From: Pseudorhizobium endolithicum
GTDB lineage: Bacteria; Pseudomonadota; Alphaproteobacteria; Rhizobiales; Rhizobiaceae
Direction: 5' to 3'
DNA: 64,000 nt
NCBI RefSeq assembly: GCF_902153245.2
Contig: NZ_CABFWF030000013.1
Location: forward strand, 307,438-371,437
This document shows positions 27,673 to 39,248 of the stretch, one piece after another; position 1 is the first letter of the stretch, and each line of letters starts with the position of its first letter. The notes under the pieces were generated by a model that was not told the DNA's origin, did not search any database, and saw only the letters and a list, made by a program, of their open reading frames with translations. Made by a program: the position numbers and the translations under genes.

Positions 27673-29935
27673 ATGCGAGTTCCTTGTCATTTCCAGTTCC
27701 GGAGCCGGCAGCCGACGCCACATGCGGCAGCAGCACCCTGATCATGGCGCCCCGGCCACGGTCGAATTCGACTGGAGCATCATGCAATTCGAGCTGGCCC
27801 CCATGCTCCTCGATGATCTTCTTGACGATCGCGAGCCCCAGCCCCGTCCCCTTTTCCCTCATCGTCATGTAGGGTTCCAGGATCCTGTGCCGGTTCTCGG
27901 TCGGCAGGCCGTTGCCATTGTCGATGATGTCTACGACGAAGCTGTCGCGGCTACGGTCGAAATTTGCCCGCACCCACACCCTCCGGCCATCCCGTTCCTG
28001 ATCGCTGGGCACGGCCTCGATGGCTTCTACAGCATTTTTCACCAGGTTCCCGAAGGCTTGGCCCAGCATGCGGGCGTCGAACATCCCGAGCAGAGGCTCC
28101 TCCCCGAGATCGCGAACGAACTCGACGTGAGTCGTTCCCATTTCACGCAGGAAGATGGCATCGCGAAGGATGTGGCGCAGATCGGTCTCCTCCTTGGCGG
28201 GTTTTGGCATGCGGGCGAAAGATGAGAATTCATCCACCATCCGACCGATATCCCCCACCTGTCGGACGATGGTTTCGGTGCACTGGTCGAAAACGGCGCG
28301 GTCGTCGTCGGCGATCTGCTTGCCGTAGCGACGCTTCAAGCGCTCGGCCGACAGTTGGATCGGCGTCAATGGGTTCTTGATTTCATGGGCGATGCGCCGG
28401 GCCACATCGGCCCAGGCGGTAGAGCGTTGGGCGATTACGAGATCGGTGATGTCGTCCAGGGTAATGACGTAGGAATCGCGTGACGAACTCTGCTCCTCGC
28501 GGGTCACCTGGACGCTGAGCGTCCGCTCCTTGCCGCTGCGCGTCAGGTTCACCTGTTTTCGGAAATCGTTCCTCGACCGGGCGGCGGCCTCCGACAGGAC
28601 ATGATCGAGCTCCGGCACCACTTCCGACAGGTTCCGCCCGATCAGTTTTTCGGCGGGCAGTCCGAGGAACACCTCGGCGGACGGGTTGACGATGGTGATG
28701 CGGCGGTCATCCTCCACGCCGATGACGGCGGCAGTGACGCCCGAGAGAACGGCCTCGATGAAGCGGCGGCGATCGTCAACCTCGTCCTTCGCCTCGAGGA
28801 TCTCGTCCCGCTGGCTGCGGATCTCGGAGATCATCTTGTTGAAGGTGCGCGACAGGTTGCCGACGTCGCCATCTGCGGCGCGCACCGGCACGACCACATT
28901 CAGATCTCCGGAGGCGACGCTATCGGCCGCACTGATGAGGAGACGGATCGGGCGAACGATCCGGTCGGCAACCGCGATCGCCGTCCAGATGGCCGCAAGG
29001 AGGACGATCAGTGCAAAGCCCAGATAGAGGATGGCAAATGCGAGCTGCAGCGATGTCCTGCCGGCCTCCATCGCCTGGTATTCGGCCGTGTTGTCCTCCA
29101 TCAGCCGCATGGCGGACATGACCTTCGGATCGACGGCGCGGATGGTGTAGAGAAACGATCCTGGCAGCGCATCTAGCTTGATGATGGCGCCGACGAGGTT
29201 CGTGACGCCGGGCGGAATGAGCGTGGGCTGGCCTGCCGCCGCCTTCTGCAGTGCGTCCTGCGGAATGGCGGGAAGCGGCCGTTCCGTCTTGATATCCGCC
29301 TGGGCGATCGCCGATCCGTCCTCCCGGACCAGGAAGGCTCCGAGCATGCCGCGGCCCCGCGCTTGGCGGGTCATGAGGTCCACGAAGCCCGTGCGATCCA
29401 GGTAGAAGGTCGCCCGGTTGCGCTCCAGGTCATTGGCCATGGAAACCGTCTGACCCTGAAGATAGCTGGCATTCTCCATCATGTAGGCCTGCGCCACGTC
29501 GATCGAAGACTTGACGATCGATTGCGTGCGGATGGAGAACCAACGGTCGAGGCCCGCGCTCAGCGTGATACTGGCGAACAGGGCGACAAGAACCGCCGGC
29601 GTGATCGCGACGATGGAGAACAGCACCACAACGCGGATATGAAGCCGAGCAGCCGCGCGCCCTCGGTTGCGGGCCTTCAGCAGACGGCTGACCTCGCGGG
29701 CGATAAGGTAGATCAGGCCGACGATGAAGATCCCGTTCAGCACGGCCGAGGCGATCACCACCGGCGTCGTCGGGGCAATGGGCGTCAATCCCAGAAGCAC
29801 GAAAAGCGTCAGGATCGCGCACAGCAGTGCCCCGCCAGCGAGAAGGAGACCCGGCAATGCGAAGGAGGCACGACGGTCTTGCGCAGCAAGTTCCGATCCG
29901 GCTTCATCCGCGGGCGACATGACGCCCTCGATCAT
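27662..29935 (-). CDS. ntrY: sensor histidine kinase NtrY
   Basis: A 757-residue membrane sensor kinase, partner of NtrX. Two or three N-terminal helices (about 25-110) and another near 300 flank a large periplasmic region of about 190 residues; then HAMP (about 320-375), PAS (about 380-490), and HisKA with phosphorylated His517 in [12 protein letters not shown]. The ATP-binding domain follows with NLVKNAVEA (N box), DNGNGLP (G1) and GTGLGLAIV (G2). Signals linked to nitrogen, oxygen or redox have been proposed in relatives. It is 163 bases downstream of ntrC and ends overlapping ntrX. Confidence 0.96.
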   Translation of the reverse strand: MIEGVMSPADEAGSELAAQDRRASFALPGLLLAGGALLCAILTLFVLLGLTPIAPTTPVVIASAVLNGIFIVGLIYLIAREVSRLLKARNRGRAAARLHIRVVVLFSIVAITPAVLVALFASITLSAGLDRWFSIRTQSIVKSSIDVAQAYMMENASYLQGQTVSMANDLERNRATFYLDRTGFVDLMTRQARGRGMLGAFLVREDGSAIAQADIKTERPLPAIPQDALQKAAAGQPTLIPPGVTNLVGAIIKLDALPGSFLYTIRAVDPKVMSAMRLMEDNTAEYQAMEAGRTSLQLAFAILYLGFALIVLLAAIWTAIAVADRIVRPIRLLISAADSVASGDLNVVVPVRAADGDVGNLSRTFNKMISEIRSQRDEILEAKDEVDDRRRFIEAVLSGVTAAVIGVEDDRRITIVNPSAEVFLGLPAEKLIGRNLSEVVPELDHVLSEAAARSRNDFRKQVNLTRSGKERTLSVQVTREEQSSSRDSYVITLDDITDLVIAQRSTAWADVARRIAHEIKNPLTPIQLSAERLKRRYGKQIADDDRAVFDQCTETIVRQVGDIGRMVDEFSSFARMPKPAKEETDLRHILRDAIFLREMGTTHVEFVRDLGEEPLLGMFDARMLGQAFGNLVKNAVEAIEAVPSDQERDGRRVWVRANFDRSRDSFVVDIIDNGNGLPTENRHRILEPYMTMREKGTGLGLAIVKKIIEEHGGQLELHDAPVEFDRGRGAMIRVLLPHVASAAGSGTGNDKELAYGV

Positions 29936-30098
29936 TGCATCAAACTCCTTGCAACCGATGTCCGGTCGGGATCGCTAACGCGGCTAAGAGGGCGAGTGCG
30001 TCACTGCCACACCGACGGTGCGGCAGACCGGTGCGTGACTAATGAGCAACGCATTGTGGCGAAATTGCAACGAATCCTGTTGAGCTGTCAAGCGAGTA

Positions 30099-31546
<1,448 letters not shown>

Positions 31547-31550
<4 letters not shown>

Positions 31551-32695
31551 TTCGCTTTTCCTGTGGTGGTAAGGGAGGCAGCCGGCTCGACGCTACTCGC
31601 TTCCTTGTGCATTGGCATCAGCACCCGGAAGACGGTTCGGCGGCTCTGGCTGTCACATTCGACGATGCCGCCGTGCGCGCCGATAATCTTGGCAACGAGC
31701 GCGAGCCCCAAGCCGGAACCGTTGGTCTTGGTGGTGACGAAGGGATCGAATAGATTGGGAAGGAGGTCGGTGGGAACGCCGGGTCCGTTGTCGATGACGC
31801 AGAATTCCAAAGGCAGCGATATCTTCTCGCGCGATCCCGCGACCGACAGACGAATGCCCGGCCGATAGGCTGTTGTCAGCAAGATCTCGCCGTCCGCCTC
31901 ATCCCCGACCGCCTCCGCGGCATTCTTGACGAGGTTCAGGAAGACCTGCACCAACTGGTCCCTGTTCGCGTAGACCGGCGGCAGCGACGGGTCGTAGTTC
32001 TCCGAAATCCGGACGTCGCGTCCGAAGCCGGCCTTTGCGATCGCCTTCACGTGATCAAGGACGGAATGGATATTGATCGGCTGGCGGTCAACGGGCCGCT
32101 CGTCGGAAAATACCTCCATCCTGTCGACCAGAGAGACGATGCGGTCGGTTTCATCGCAGATGAGCCGGGTCAGCGATCGATCCTCATCCGGCACGGACGT
32201 CTCCAGGAGCTGTGCGGCGCCGCGGATGCCAGAGAGCGGATTCTTTATCTCGTGCGCGAGCATCGACGCCAGACCGGTGACCGAACGGGCCGCCGCACGA
32301 TGGGTCAGCTGCCGGTCAATCTTGTCGGCCATGGAGCGTTCCTGAAAGACGACGACCACACAACCCGGCTCGCTCACCACCGGTGCCACGTAGAGGTCCA
32401 CAAGCTTGTCCTGCCCCAGCCGCGGCGACGAGAGGTCGACGCGATACTCGTTGACCGGTGCCTTGCGCTCCCGGACCTGATCGATCAGCGCCAGAAGCGG
32501 GCTGCCGAACGGGATGAGGCCGGATATCTCATGGCGGGCAAGCTGGGCTGCGCTGGCCCCGAAAAAGGACTCGGCCTCCCAGTTGGCAAAGGCGACATGG
32601 CCGGCCCTGTCGACCAGGATCACGGGGTTCTGCACGGAGTTGAGGACGGCCAGCGCCAAACCGTTGTCACCGGCCGGAGATTCGATGGCAGTCAT
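31547..32695 (-). CDS. ntrB: nitrogen sensor kinase/phosphatase NtrB
   Basis: A 382-residue soluble histidine kinase that phosphorylates NtrC under nitrogen limitation and, bound by PII protein, dephosphorylates it. It has an N-terminal PAS domain (about 15-120), HisKA with His148 in [17 protein letters not shown], and an ATPase domain with [16 protein letters not shown] and GSGLGLALV. No membrane segments, as expected. Overlaps both dusB upstream (ATGA) and ntrC downstream, forming the classic nifR3-ntrB-ntrC operon first described in relatives. Confidence 0.97.
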
Positions 32696-33687
32696 GCCGC
32701 CTCCCTTGAGATCGGCGGCGTGGAGGCCGCTAATGCCTGCATCATTCGCCGCATGACGTCCTGCGGATCGGTAGAACGGAAAATCGCCGCCTTCTCATCG
32801 CCCGCCACGGCCGGCGCCAACCGGTCGAGATACCAGCCGAGATGCTTGCGGGCGTGACGCAGCCCGGCTTTGCGGCCGTAGAAACGCAGCATCGCATCGT
32901 AATGCCCGGCAACGATCTCGGCCTGTTCGCCTCGCGATGGAGGCCGATATCCGGCGAGCGCCCCGACATGCCAGGGTCTGCCTTGGGCGCCCCGGCCAAG
33001 CATGACCGCATCCGCTCCGGAACGGAGCAGGATCTCAGCGGCATCTTCCGCGGACTGGACGTCACCGTTGGCGATCAGCGGAATCGAGATCACGTCGCGG
33101 ACTCTCCGAATGGCATCCCAGTCGGCCCTGCCCTCATAGAACTGCATGCGCGTGCGCCCGTGGATGGTGATGAGTTGGATACCCGCCGCCTCGGCGCGGC
33201 ATGCGATCTCGGGAGCATTGATCGACGTCTCGTCCCAGCCCAGGCGCATCTTCAGCGTCACAGGTACTTCTACCGCCTTTACCGTCGCCTCGATCAGCGA
33301 CAGCGCCAGCTCCGGGTCCCGCATCAGCGCAGAGCCCGAATAGCCGCCCGTCACCTTCTTTGCGGGGCAGCCCATGTTGATATCGATGATGTCGGCACCG
33401 TTGTCAGCAGCGATCCGCGCCGCTTCCGCCATCCAGTGCGGTTCGCGCCCCGCGAGCTGGACCATATGAGGGCCGAGCCCGGCCCGCTTCAGGCGGGCCC
33501 AGGATTCACCCCGGCTCAGGACCAGTTCGCGGCTCGCGATCATTTCGGTCACCACGAGGCCCGCCCCCCAGCGCCAGGAAATCTCCCGGAACGGCAGGTC
33601 CGTGACGCCCGACATCGGCGCGAGCACGACACGGTTCCGGATGTTTACCGTTCCGATGCGGAACGAAGCAGCGAGACACGGAAGCAA
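32692..33687 (-). CDS. dusB: tRNA-dihydrouridine synthase B (NifR3)
   Basis: FMN enzyme reducing specific uridines in tRNA to dihydrouridine; 331 residues, TIM-barrel plus C-terminal helical domain. The active-site cysteine is in [16 protein letters not shown], and FMN-binding segments include [14 protein letters not shown] and [13 protein letters not shown]. The start appears to be TTG at 33687 ([12 protein letters not shown]); no ATG or GTG is in frame before the conserved core. It is first in the operon with ntrB and ntrC; the genetic name nifR3 comes from this linkage. Confidence 0.95.
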   Translation of the reverse strand: MLPCLAASFRIGTVNIRNRVVLAPMSGVTDLPFREISWRWGAGLVVTEMIASRELVLSRGESWARLKRAGLGPHMVQLAGREPHWMAEAARIAADNGADIIDINMGCPAKKVTGGYSGSALMRDPELALSLIEATVKAVEVPVTLKMRLGWDETSINAPEIACRAEAAGIQLITIHGRTRMQFYEGRADWDAIRRVRDVISIPLIANGDVQSAEDAAEILLRSGADAVMLGRGAQGRPWHVGALAGYRPPSRGEQAEIVAGHYDAMLRFYGRKAGLRHARKHLGWYLDRLAPAVAGDEKAAIFRSTDPQDVMRRMMQALAASTPPISREAA

Positions 33688-33723
33688 TTGATGATCTTTC
33701 GGGCATGCAATTCGAATGCATGA

Positions 33724-33752
33724 TTTTTAGCCATACTTTCTGTAGATCACAA
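33724..33752 (-). promoter_or_regulatory. candidate promoter for dusB-ntrB-ntrC
   Basis: Reading the minus strand, TTGTGA (33747-33752) and TAAAAA (33724-33729) are spaced by 17 bases, four matches each to the consensus. Transcription would begin about 30 bases before the TTG start of dusB. An imperfect palindrome (33705-33721, ATGCA...TGCAT) lies at the predicted start point. Confidence 0.35.
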
Positions 33753-33862
33753 GAGCAATCACGGAGAAAGGATAAATGGTAGCGGCTGGCAAAATGCCTT
33801 GTGAGTCTATAGGTCTCGACTGTCAACTCTTTGTGTCAGAACAGGCATCGGACGAGAAGCGC

Positions 33863-35050
33863 ATGCAAATAGGGATCGTCATCGTCGCAGCGGGCCGCGG
33901 AGAACGCGCCGGGATGGAGGATGGGCCGAAGCAATATCGCCGGATAGGAGGCAGCGCCGTCATCGCCCACACCCTCGAGGTGTTCCTGACATGGCACCGG
34001 GCGACGGTTGTCGTCGTTGTCATCCATCCCGACGACCGCGATCTGTTCGAGAAAGCCATAGCCAGGATATCCGGCGCCGACCGCGTGCTCACAGCCCTCG
34101 GCGGAGCGACGCGCCAGCAATCGGTGCTGGCGGGACTAGAGGCGCTTGCTACGGCAGAGGCCACGCATGTGATGATACACGATGCCGCCCGGCCCTTCAT
34201 CGATCATGCGCTTCTCGAGCGCATCGCCGCGCGCCTGGATGCGGGAGACGAGGCGGTCCTGCCTGCGCTGCCCGTTTTCGACACGCTGAAGCGGGGGGTG
34301 GGCGGAATTGTGCAGGAAACGGTGCCCCGGGACGGTTTGTTTGCCGCCCAGACGCCGCAGAGCTTCCGGCTTCCGACGATCCTGCAGGCGCATCGCGATG
34401 CAGCCCACGCCGGCCTCGAAGCCTTTACGGACGACTGTTCCATTGCCGAGTGGTCCGGAACCGAGGTGAAGCTGGTCGAGGGATCCCCGGACAATGTGAA
34501 ACTGACAGTGAGGCGAGACATCATCATGGCGGATCAACGAATGGCTGGGGCTACAATGCCCGACGTACGCACCGGCAACGGCTATGACGTTCACCAGACG
34601 GAGGCCGGCGACGGCGTCACCCTCTGCGGCGTGTTCATCCCTCACGACCAGGGGCTCAAGGGTCATTCCGACGCAGATGTCGGCCTGCATGCGCTCACGG
34701 ATGCGCTGCTCGCCACCTGCGGCGCAGGCGACATCGGCGATCATTTTCCGCCGTCCGATCCGCAGTGGAAGGGCGCGCCTTCGCGGATCTTCCTCGCGCG
34801 CGCCGCAGAGATCGTCCGGCAGAACGGCGGCACGATCATGAATGCCGACGTCTCGCTGATCGCGGAGGCACCGAAGATCGGGCCTCACCGCCAGGCAATG
34901 CGGGAAACCATGGCGGGTATACTGGAAATCTCCGTGGATCGCTGCTCCGTCAAGGCGACGACCAACGAGCAGATCGGCTTCATCGGCCGCCGTGAAGGTA
35001 TCGCGGCGATCGCCACCGCAACCGTCATTTATCGCGACGGTGCGTCATGA
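33863..35050 (+). CDS. ispDF: bifunctional IspD/IspF of the MEP isoprenoid pathway
   Basis: One 395-residue chain catalysing two non-consecutive steps of isoprenoid synthesis. IspD (about 1-220; CTP: methylerythritol phosphate cytidylyltransferase) starts [13 protein letters not shown] and has the HDAARPFID motif. IspF (about 236-395; cyclodiphosphate synthase) has the zinc-binding GNGYDVHQ with D-x-H, then [16 protein letters not shown] and [12 protein letters not shown]. The fusion is typical of alphaproteobacteria. I start at ATG 33863; upstream in-frame ATGs at 33776 (with a fair ribosome site) and 33794 would add a stretch with rare codons (TCT, ATA, TGT), unlike the gene body. cinA overlaps its end. 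Confidence 0.95.
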   Translation: MQIGIVIVAAGRGERAGMEDGPKQYRRIGGSAVIAHTLEVFLTWHRATVVVVVIHPDDRDLFEKAIARISGADRVLTALGGATRQQSVLAGLEALATAEATHVMIHDAARPFIDHALLERIAARLDAGDEAVLPALPVFDTLKRGVGGIVQETVPRDGLFAAQTPQSFRLPTILQAHRDAAHAGLEAFTDDCSIAEWSGTEVKLVEGSPDNVKLTVRRDIIMADQRMAGATMPDVRTGNGYDVHQTEAGDGVTLCGVFIPHDQGLKGHSDADVGLHALTDALLATCGAGDIGDHFPPSDPQWKGAPSRIFLARAAEIVRQNGGTIMNADVSLIAEAPKIGPHRQAMRETMAGILEISVDRCSVKATTNEQIGFIGRREGIAAIATATVIYRDGAS

Positions 35051-35553
35051 GCCCGTTTCACTCCGGGACGGAGGAACTCGCCGCATCCGTCGTCCGCCGC
35101 TACAAGGCGGGCGGACTGATGCTGGCTGCCGCCGAATCCTGCACCGGCGGGCTGATCGCCGCCGCCCTCACGGAAATTTCCGGCTCCTCCGCCGTCGTCG
35201 ATCGCGGCTTCGTCACTTACACCAACGAAGCGAAGATGGACCTGCTAGGGGTTTCACCGGCGACGCTGGCCCGTTTCGGCGCAGTCTCGAAGGAAACGGC
35301 ACTGCAGATGGTGCATGGAGCGCTCTATCGCTCCCGCGCGGACGTGGCGGTGGCCGTTACCGGAATTGCCGGACCGACCGGAGGATCGCCTGAAAAACCG
35401 GTGGGGCTGGTGCATCTGGCGGCGCAGACGAAGACGGGCCTGCTCCTCCACCGCGAGATGCACTACGGCGACATCGGACGGAGCGGCGTGCGCATGGCAA
35501 CGCTTCGCACGACACTCGACATGCTCGTCGAGGCGGCTCAGGCTGCGGCGTAG
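35047..35553 (+). CDS. pncC: CinA C-terminal domain protein (nicotinamide mononucleotide deamidase type)
   Basis: A 168-residue stand-alone CinA C-terminal domain. Such proteins deamidate nicotinamide mononucleotide to nicotinic acid mononucleotide in NAD recycling. Conserved pieces are [16 protein letters not shown] with the active-site serine, [37 protein letters not shown] and the C-terminal [12 protein letters not shown]. The start overlaps ispDF (ATGA). It ends inside the convergent ratA gene, overlapping by 16 bases. Confidence 0.93.
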   Translation: MSPFHSGTEELAASVVRRYKAGGLMLAAAESCTGGLIAAALTEISGSSAVVDRGFVTYTNEAKMDLLGVSPATLARFGAVSKETALQMVHGALYRSRADVAVAVTGIAGPTGGSPEKPVGLVHLAAQTKTGLLLHREMHYGDIGRSGVRMATLRTTLDMLVEAAQAAA

Positions 35554-35987
35554 ATCTTGTCGGCACGGGTCTCGAAGGCTTCGGCGAACATCCGGAAGGC
35601 GCGATCGAACATCGACCCCATGAGGGCGCCCAGGATCATGCTCTTGAATTCGTAGTCGATGAAGAAATGCACAACGGAGCCGTTGGCCGCCGGCTGGAAG
35701 CGCCAGCGGTTGTCGAGATACCGGAACGGCCCCTCGATGTACTTCACGTCGATCGCCAGCTCTCCCGGATTGAGGAGAACCTGCGTCGTAAAGGTCTCGC
35801 GGATCGCCTTGTAACCGACCGTCATGTCGGCAATCAGCAGCGCCTTTCCGTCCCGCTCCTTTCGGGAGCGGATGGCCAGGGCTTCGCAGAGCGGCAGAAA
35901 TTCCGGATAGCGCTCGACGTCCGCCACCAGATCGTACATCTGCTGGGGCGAGTGCTTGACGGGACGGTGGGTCTCAAACTTGGGCAT
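35538..35987 (-). CDS. RatA/Coq10 family START-domain protein
   Basis: A 149-residue SRPBCC/START protein of the Coq10/RatA group; Coq10 binds ubiquinone and helps its function in respiration. Conserved segments are HRPVKHSPQQMYDLVADVERYPEFLPLC, DMTVGYKAIRETFTT and WRFQPAANGSVVHFFIDYEFKS. The bacterial toxin name RatA comes from E. coli and may not apply; a ubiquinone chaperone role is likelier in this group. It follows lipA in the same direction after 74 bases, a common rhizobial arrangement, and overlaps cinA tail to tail. Confidence 0.9.
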   Translation of the reverse strand: MPKFETHRPVKHSPQQMYDLVADVERYPEFLPLCEALAIRSRKERDGKALLIADMTVGYKAIRETFTTQVLLNPGELAIDVKYIEGPFRYLDNRWRFQPAANGSVVHFFIDYEFKSMILGALMGSMFDRAFRMFAEAFETRADKIYAAA

Positions 35988-36061
35988 AGCCGAGAGCTAA
36001 TGTCGAAGCGGCACGATGGCAATAGCCGGCGCTCGGTTACCCGTCCGTTAGAGTACACCAC

Positions 36062-37036
36062 TTACTCCGCCGCCTGCAGCAGCTTCCGCTCGCGCGCCAC
36101 CTTCAGGCGCGCGAAGTCGTCGCCGGCATGGTGGGACGAACGTGTCAGGGGGCTCGAAGACACCATCAGGAAGCCTTTGGTGTAGGCCACCGTCTCGTAG
36201 GACTTGAACTCCTCCGGCGTGACGAAGTTCATCACCTTGTGGTGCTTGCGGGTCGGCTGCAGGTACTGGCCGATCGTCAGGAAGTCGACGTCCGCCACGC
36301 GAAGATCGTCCATTAACTGCAGGACCTCGTTCCGCTCCTCGCCGAGGCCCACCATGATGCCCGATTTGGTGAACATGGTCGGATCCAGCTCCTTCACCCG
36401 CTGCAACAGGCGAACGGAGTGGAAATAGCGGGCGCCGGGGCGCACCGTCAGATAGTTGCCCGGCACGGTTTCCAGATTGTGGTTGAAGACGTCGGGCTTG
36501 GCGGCGACGACACGCTCCAGCGCCCCCGGCTTCTTGAGGAAGTCGGGCGTCAGGATTTCGATCGTCGTCGACGGCGAAGCCGCACGGATCGCCCAGATCA
36601 CCTTCTCGAAATGCTCGGCACCACCGTCGGCCAGATCGTCGCGATCCACCGAGGTGATGACGACGTGGCTGAGGCCCATCTGCCTGACGGCCTTGGCGAC
36701 GTTCTCCGGCTCATTGGGGTCGAGAGCGTTCGGAATACCGGTCGCGACGTTGCAGAAGGCGCAGGCGCGGGTGCAGATCTCGCCCATGATCATGAAGGTG
36801 GCGTGCTTCTTGTCCCAGCATTCGCCGATATTCGGGCAGCCGGCTTCCTCGCAGACGGTGACGAGCTTGTTGTCCTTCACGATCGACCGCGTCTCGGCAT
36901 AACCCTTGGAGACAGGCGCCTTCACCCGGATCCATTCCGGCTTGCGCAGCACTTCCGTATCAGGGCGATGCGCCTTTTCAGGGTGGCGCACACGCTTTGC
37001 GTCGTCCGCGGTGGTTCTGTCGAGAATGGTCACCAT
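36062..37036 (-). CDS. lipA: lipoyl synthase
   Basis: Radical-SAM enzyme inserting two sulfurs into protein-bound octanoyl groups, making lipoyl cofactors for GcvH, PdhB and PdhC in this window. The 324-residue protein has both clusters: the auxiliary cluster cysteines Cys62, Cys67 and Cys73 ([12 protein letters not shown]) and the radical-SAM CX3CX2C, Cys88, Cys92 and Cys95 (CTRACAFC). The conserved RSSYHAGD near the C-terminus reads [11 protein letters not shown] 37036 was chosen; a GTG just before is possible. It lies near lpdA and the pdh genes in the same direction. Confidence 0.97.
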   Translation of the reverse strand: MVTILDRTTADDAKRVRHPEKAHRPDTEVLRKPEWIRVKAPVSKGYAETRSIVKDNKLVTVCEEAGCPNIGECWDKKHATFMIMGEICTRACAFCNVATGIPNALDPNEPENVAKAVRQMGLSHVVITSVDRDDLADGGAEHFEKVIWAIRAASPSTTIEILTPDFLKKPGALERVVAAKPDVFNHNLETVPGNYLTVRPGARYFHSVRLLQRVKELDPTMFTKSGIMVGLGEERNEVLQLMDDLRVADVDFLTIGQYLQPTRKHHKVMNFVTPEEFKSYETVAYTKGFLMVSSSPLTRSSHHAGDDFARLKVARERKLLQAAE

Positions 37037-37070
37037 CACTTACCTGCCTTTGCCGCCATGGCGGCTGCCG

Positions 37071-37319
37071 TCAACGACGGACGAGTTTCGCGAGGAATAA
37101 CAGAAGGCAGGAGCCGACGAAACCTGTCACCAGGAAACCCAGCCATCCGTCTGCAACATGGATGTTCGCGCTTTCGAAAGCCGCATTTGCGACGACTGCG
37201 CCGACGATCCCGATCACGATGTTCATCAGGACGCCGAAGCGCATGTCCATCAGCTTGCCGGCGAGCCATCCCGCCAGGCCGCCTATGACGATTGCCGCAA
37301 ACCAACCCACGCCTTCCAT
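37071..37319 (-). CDS. GlsB/YeaQ/YmgE family membrane protein
   Basis: An 82-residue inner-membrane protein with three predicted helices: WFAAIVIGGLAGWLAGKLM, NIVIGIVGAVVANAAF and LGFLVTGFVGSCLLLFLAKL. Glycine-rich helices of this sort define the transglycosylase-associated (GlsB/YeaQ) family, often stress-induced; the function is unknown. ATG 37319 (MEGVGWF) is chosen, since the longer frame upstream runs through the lpdA terminator region. It lies between lpdA and lipA in the same direction, with 34 bases to lipA. Confidence 0.88.
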   Translation of the reverse strand: MEGVGWFAAIVIGGLAGWLAGKLMDMRFGVLMNIVIGIVGAVVANAAFESANIHVADGWLGFLVTGFVGSCLLLFLAKLVRR

Positions 37320-37352
37320 CACCAACCCCCTGTTAAAGTTCCGCATGTGGGA

Positions 37353-37381
37353 GATGCCGGGACCCGAGACAAGCCGGCATC
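37353..37381 (-). terminator. hairpin after lpdA
   Basis: GATGCCGG (37353-37360) pairs with CCGGCATC (37374-37381), 13-base loop, ten bases beyond the lpdA stop on the minus strand. No T-run follows, so it may be a weak or rho-assisted terminator. Confidence 0.45.
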
Positions 37382-37390
37382 CGTTGCCGT

Positions 37391-38836
37391 TCAAGCGTTC
37401 AACGCCCGGTCATAGGCGTCGAGCACGCTTTCCTTCATCGTCTCCGAGATGGTCGGATGCGGGAAGATCGTGTGCATCAAGTCCTCTTCCGTCGTTTCCA
37501 GGTTCATGGCGACGACGAAGCCCTGAATGAGTTCCGTCACCTCCGCGCCGACCATGTGGGCGCCGAGCAACTCGCCGGTCTTCCTGTCGAAGATCGTCTT
37601 GACCAGTCCCTGGTCTTCGCCGAGCGCAATCGCCTTGCCGTTGGCGACGAAGGGGAAGCGGCCGACGCGGATGTCACGGCCCTGCTCCTTGGCCTTGGTT
37701 TCCGTCAGGCCGACGGACGCGACCTGCGGATTGCAATAGGTGCAACCCGGGATCTTCGCCTTATCCATCGGATGGACGTTCGGCAGGCCGGCGATCTTTT
37801 CGATGCAGATCACCGCCTCGTGCTCGGCCTTGTGGGCGAGCAGCGGCGGACCGGCGACATCACCGATGGCGTAGACGCCGGGCACATTGGTCTTGCCGTA
37901 GCCGTCGATGACGATGAAGCCGCGATCGGTCTTCACGCCGACCGCCTCCAGGCCGATGCCCTCGATATTCGCCTGCACGCCCACGGCGGAGATCATCCGG
38001 TCGGCGGTGATCTGTTGCGTCTTGCCGTCCTTCAACTCGATCGTGGCGGTAACGGAGTTAGAGCCCTTCTCCACCTTGGCCACCTTGGCTTCCAGCAGGA
38101 TCTTCATGCCCTGGCGCTCGAACTGCTTCTTCGCCAATGCGGAGATTTCCTCGTCCTCTACCGGCATGACCTGCTTCATGATTTCCACGACCGTGACGTC
38201 GACGCCCATGGTGCGGTAGAAGCTCGCGAACTCGATGCCGATCGCGCCGGAGCCCATGACGAGGAGTGACTTCGGCATTTCCTCCGGCTTCATCGCCTCG
38301 AAATAGGTCCAGATCAGCTTGCCGTCGGGCTCGATGCCCGGCAGCGCGCGCGGGCGTGCGCCCGTTGCGACGATGATGTGCTTGGCGGTATAGGTGCCCT
38401 CGCCCAGCGTGTTCTTCGGCACCGGACCCTGCGGCTGGACGATCGGCTTGGTGACCTTGCCGACCACCACTTCGCCCGGCTTGGTGATCTTCGCCTCGCC
38501 CCAGATGATATCGACTTTGTTCTTCTTGAACAGGAAGCCGACACCGTTGTTCATCCGATGGGCAATGCCACGCGAGCGGGCAACGATCGCCTTGATATCC
38601 GGCTTGATCGAACCTTCGAGGGTCAATCCGTAATCCTTGGCGTGGCTGGCGCTATGCATCACGTCCGCGGAGCGGAGCAGCGCCTTCGTCGGGATGCAGC
38701 CCCAGTTGGAGCAGATTCCGGCGAGATGCTCGCGCTCGACGACCGCAACCTTCATTCCGAGCTGGGCGGCACGGATCGCCGCGATATAGCCGCCGGGGCC
38801 GGAGCCGATGATGATGACGTCATAAGCGTTGGACAC
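37391..38836 (-). CDS. lpdA: dihydrolipoamide dehydrogenase (E3)
   Basis: FAD flavoprotein reoxidising dihydrolipoyl groups with NAD+, E3 of the pyruvate dehydrogenase complex. The 481-residue protein has the FAD motif IGSGPGGYIAAIRAAQLG, the redox disulfide in CSNWGCIPTKALL, the NAD motif VMGSGAIGIEFASFYRTMG, and the C-terminal HTIFPHPTISE with the active-site histidine. The pdhA-pdhB-pdhC genes lie upstream in the same direction but four other genes or gaps intervene, so it probably has its own promoter. It could also serve the glycine cleavage system. Confidence 0.96.
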   Translation of the reverse strand: MSNAYDVIIIGSGPGGYIAAIRAAQLGMKVAVVEREHLAGICSNWGCIPTKALLRSADVMHSASHAKDYGLTLEGSIKPDIKAIVARSRGIAHRMNNGVGFLFKKNKVDIIWGEAKITKPGEVVVGKVTKPIVQPQGPVPKNTLGEGTYTAKHIIVATGARPRALPGIEPDGKLIWTYFEAMKPEEMPKSLLVMGSGAIGIEFASFYRTMGVDVTVVEIMKQVMPVEDEEISALAKKQFERQGMKILLEAKVAKVEKGSNSVTATIELKDGKTQQITADRMISAVGVQANIEGIGLEAVGVKTDRGFIVIDGYGKTNVPGVYAIGDVAGPPLLAHKAEHEAVICIEKIAGLPNVHPMDKAKIPGCTYCNPQVASVGLTETKAKEQGRDIRVGRFPFVANGKAIALGEDQGLVKTIFDRKTGELLGAHMVGAEVTELIQGFVVAMNLETTEEDLMHTIFPHPTISETMKESVLDAYDRALNA

Positions 38837-38914
38837 GGGCCTTCATCTCCTTTTCTGACTGGACGGGCCAACCGCAGTTGGCCCTCTGCCCAGCGGGATG
38901 AAGCATCAGAGGCA

Positions 38915-39154
38915 TCACGCCCTGACCAGCATCCCGTAGATTTCATCCTTCAGAACCATACGGCGCTTGCGCATGTCTTCCATGTACGCGTCGCCGACCG
39001 GTTCAACCTTGGTTTCTGCCCGATGGACGGCGCGGTTGACGTCGCGGTAATCCTCGAGGAGCTTGGCGAAATGCTCGTCACTGACCTTCAGCGCGTGCAT
39101 CTTGCCGACATATTCCGGAAATTCGTCGTGAATTTCGTGAGGCGTGTTCGCCAT
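38915..39154 (-). CDS. YdcH/DUF465 family small protein
   Basis: A 79-residue all-helical protein of DUF465. The family pattern FPEYVGKMHALKVSDEHFAKLL, then DYRDVNRAVHRAE and KRRMVLKDEIYGML, is complete. Such proteins are predicted short coiled coils of unknown function, common in proteobacteria. It lies 78 bases upstream of lpdA in the same direction. Confidence 0.88.
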   Translation of the reverse strand: MANTPHEIHDEFPEYVGKMHALKVSDEHFAKLLEDYRDVNRAVHRAETKVEPVGDAYMEDMRKRRMVLKDEIYGMLVRA

Positions 39155-39248
39155 GGCTGTATCTCCTCTTGCGCATCAACTGCGAGGACCAGCCTAGTGA
39201 GCATGCCCGTCTAGTCTTTGATCGTGGTCAACTCCGTCTGTGACTGTG

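Noticed and set aside
33776-33862. N-terminal extension of IspDF
   Set aside because: Codons unlike the gene body and no homology to the IspD start; kept only as an alternative.
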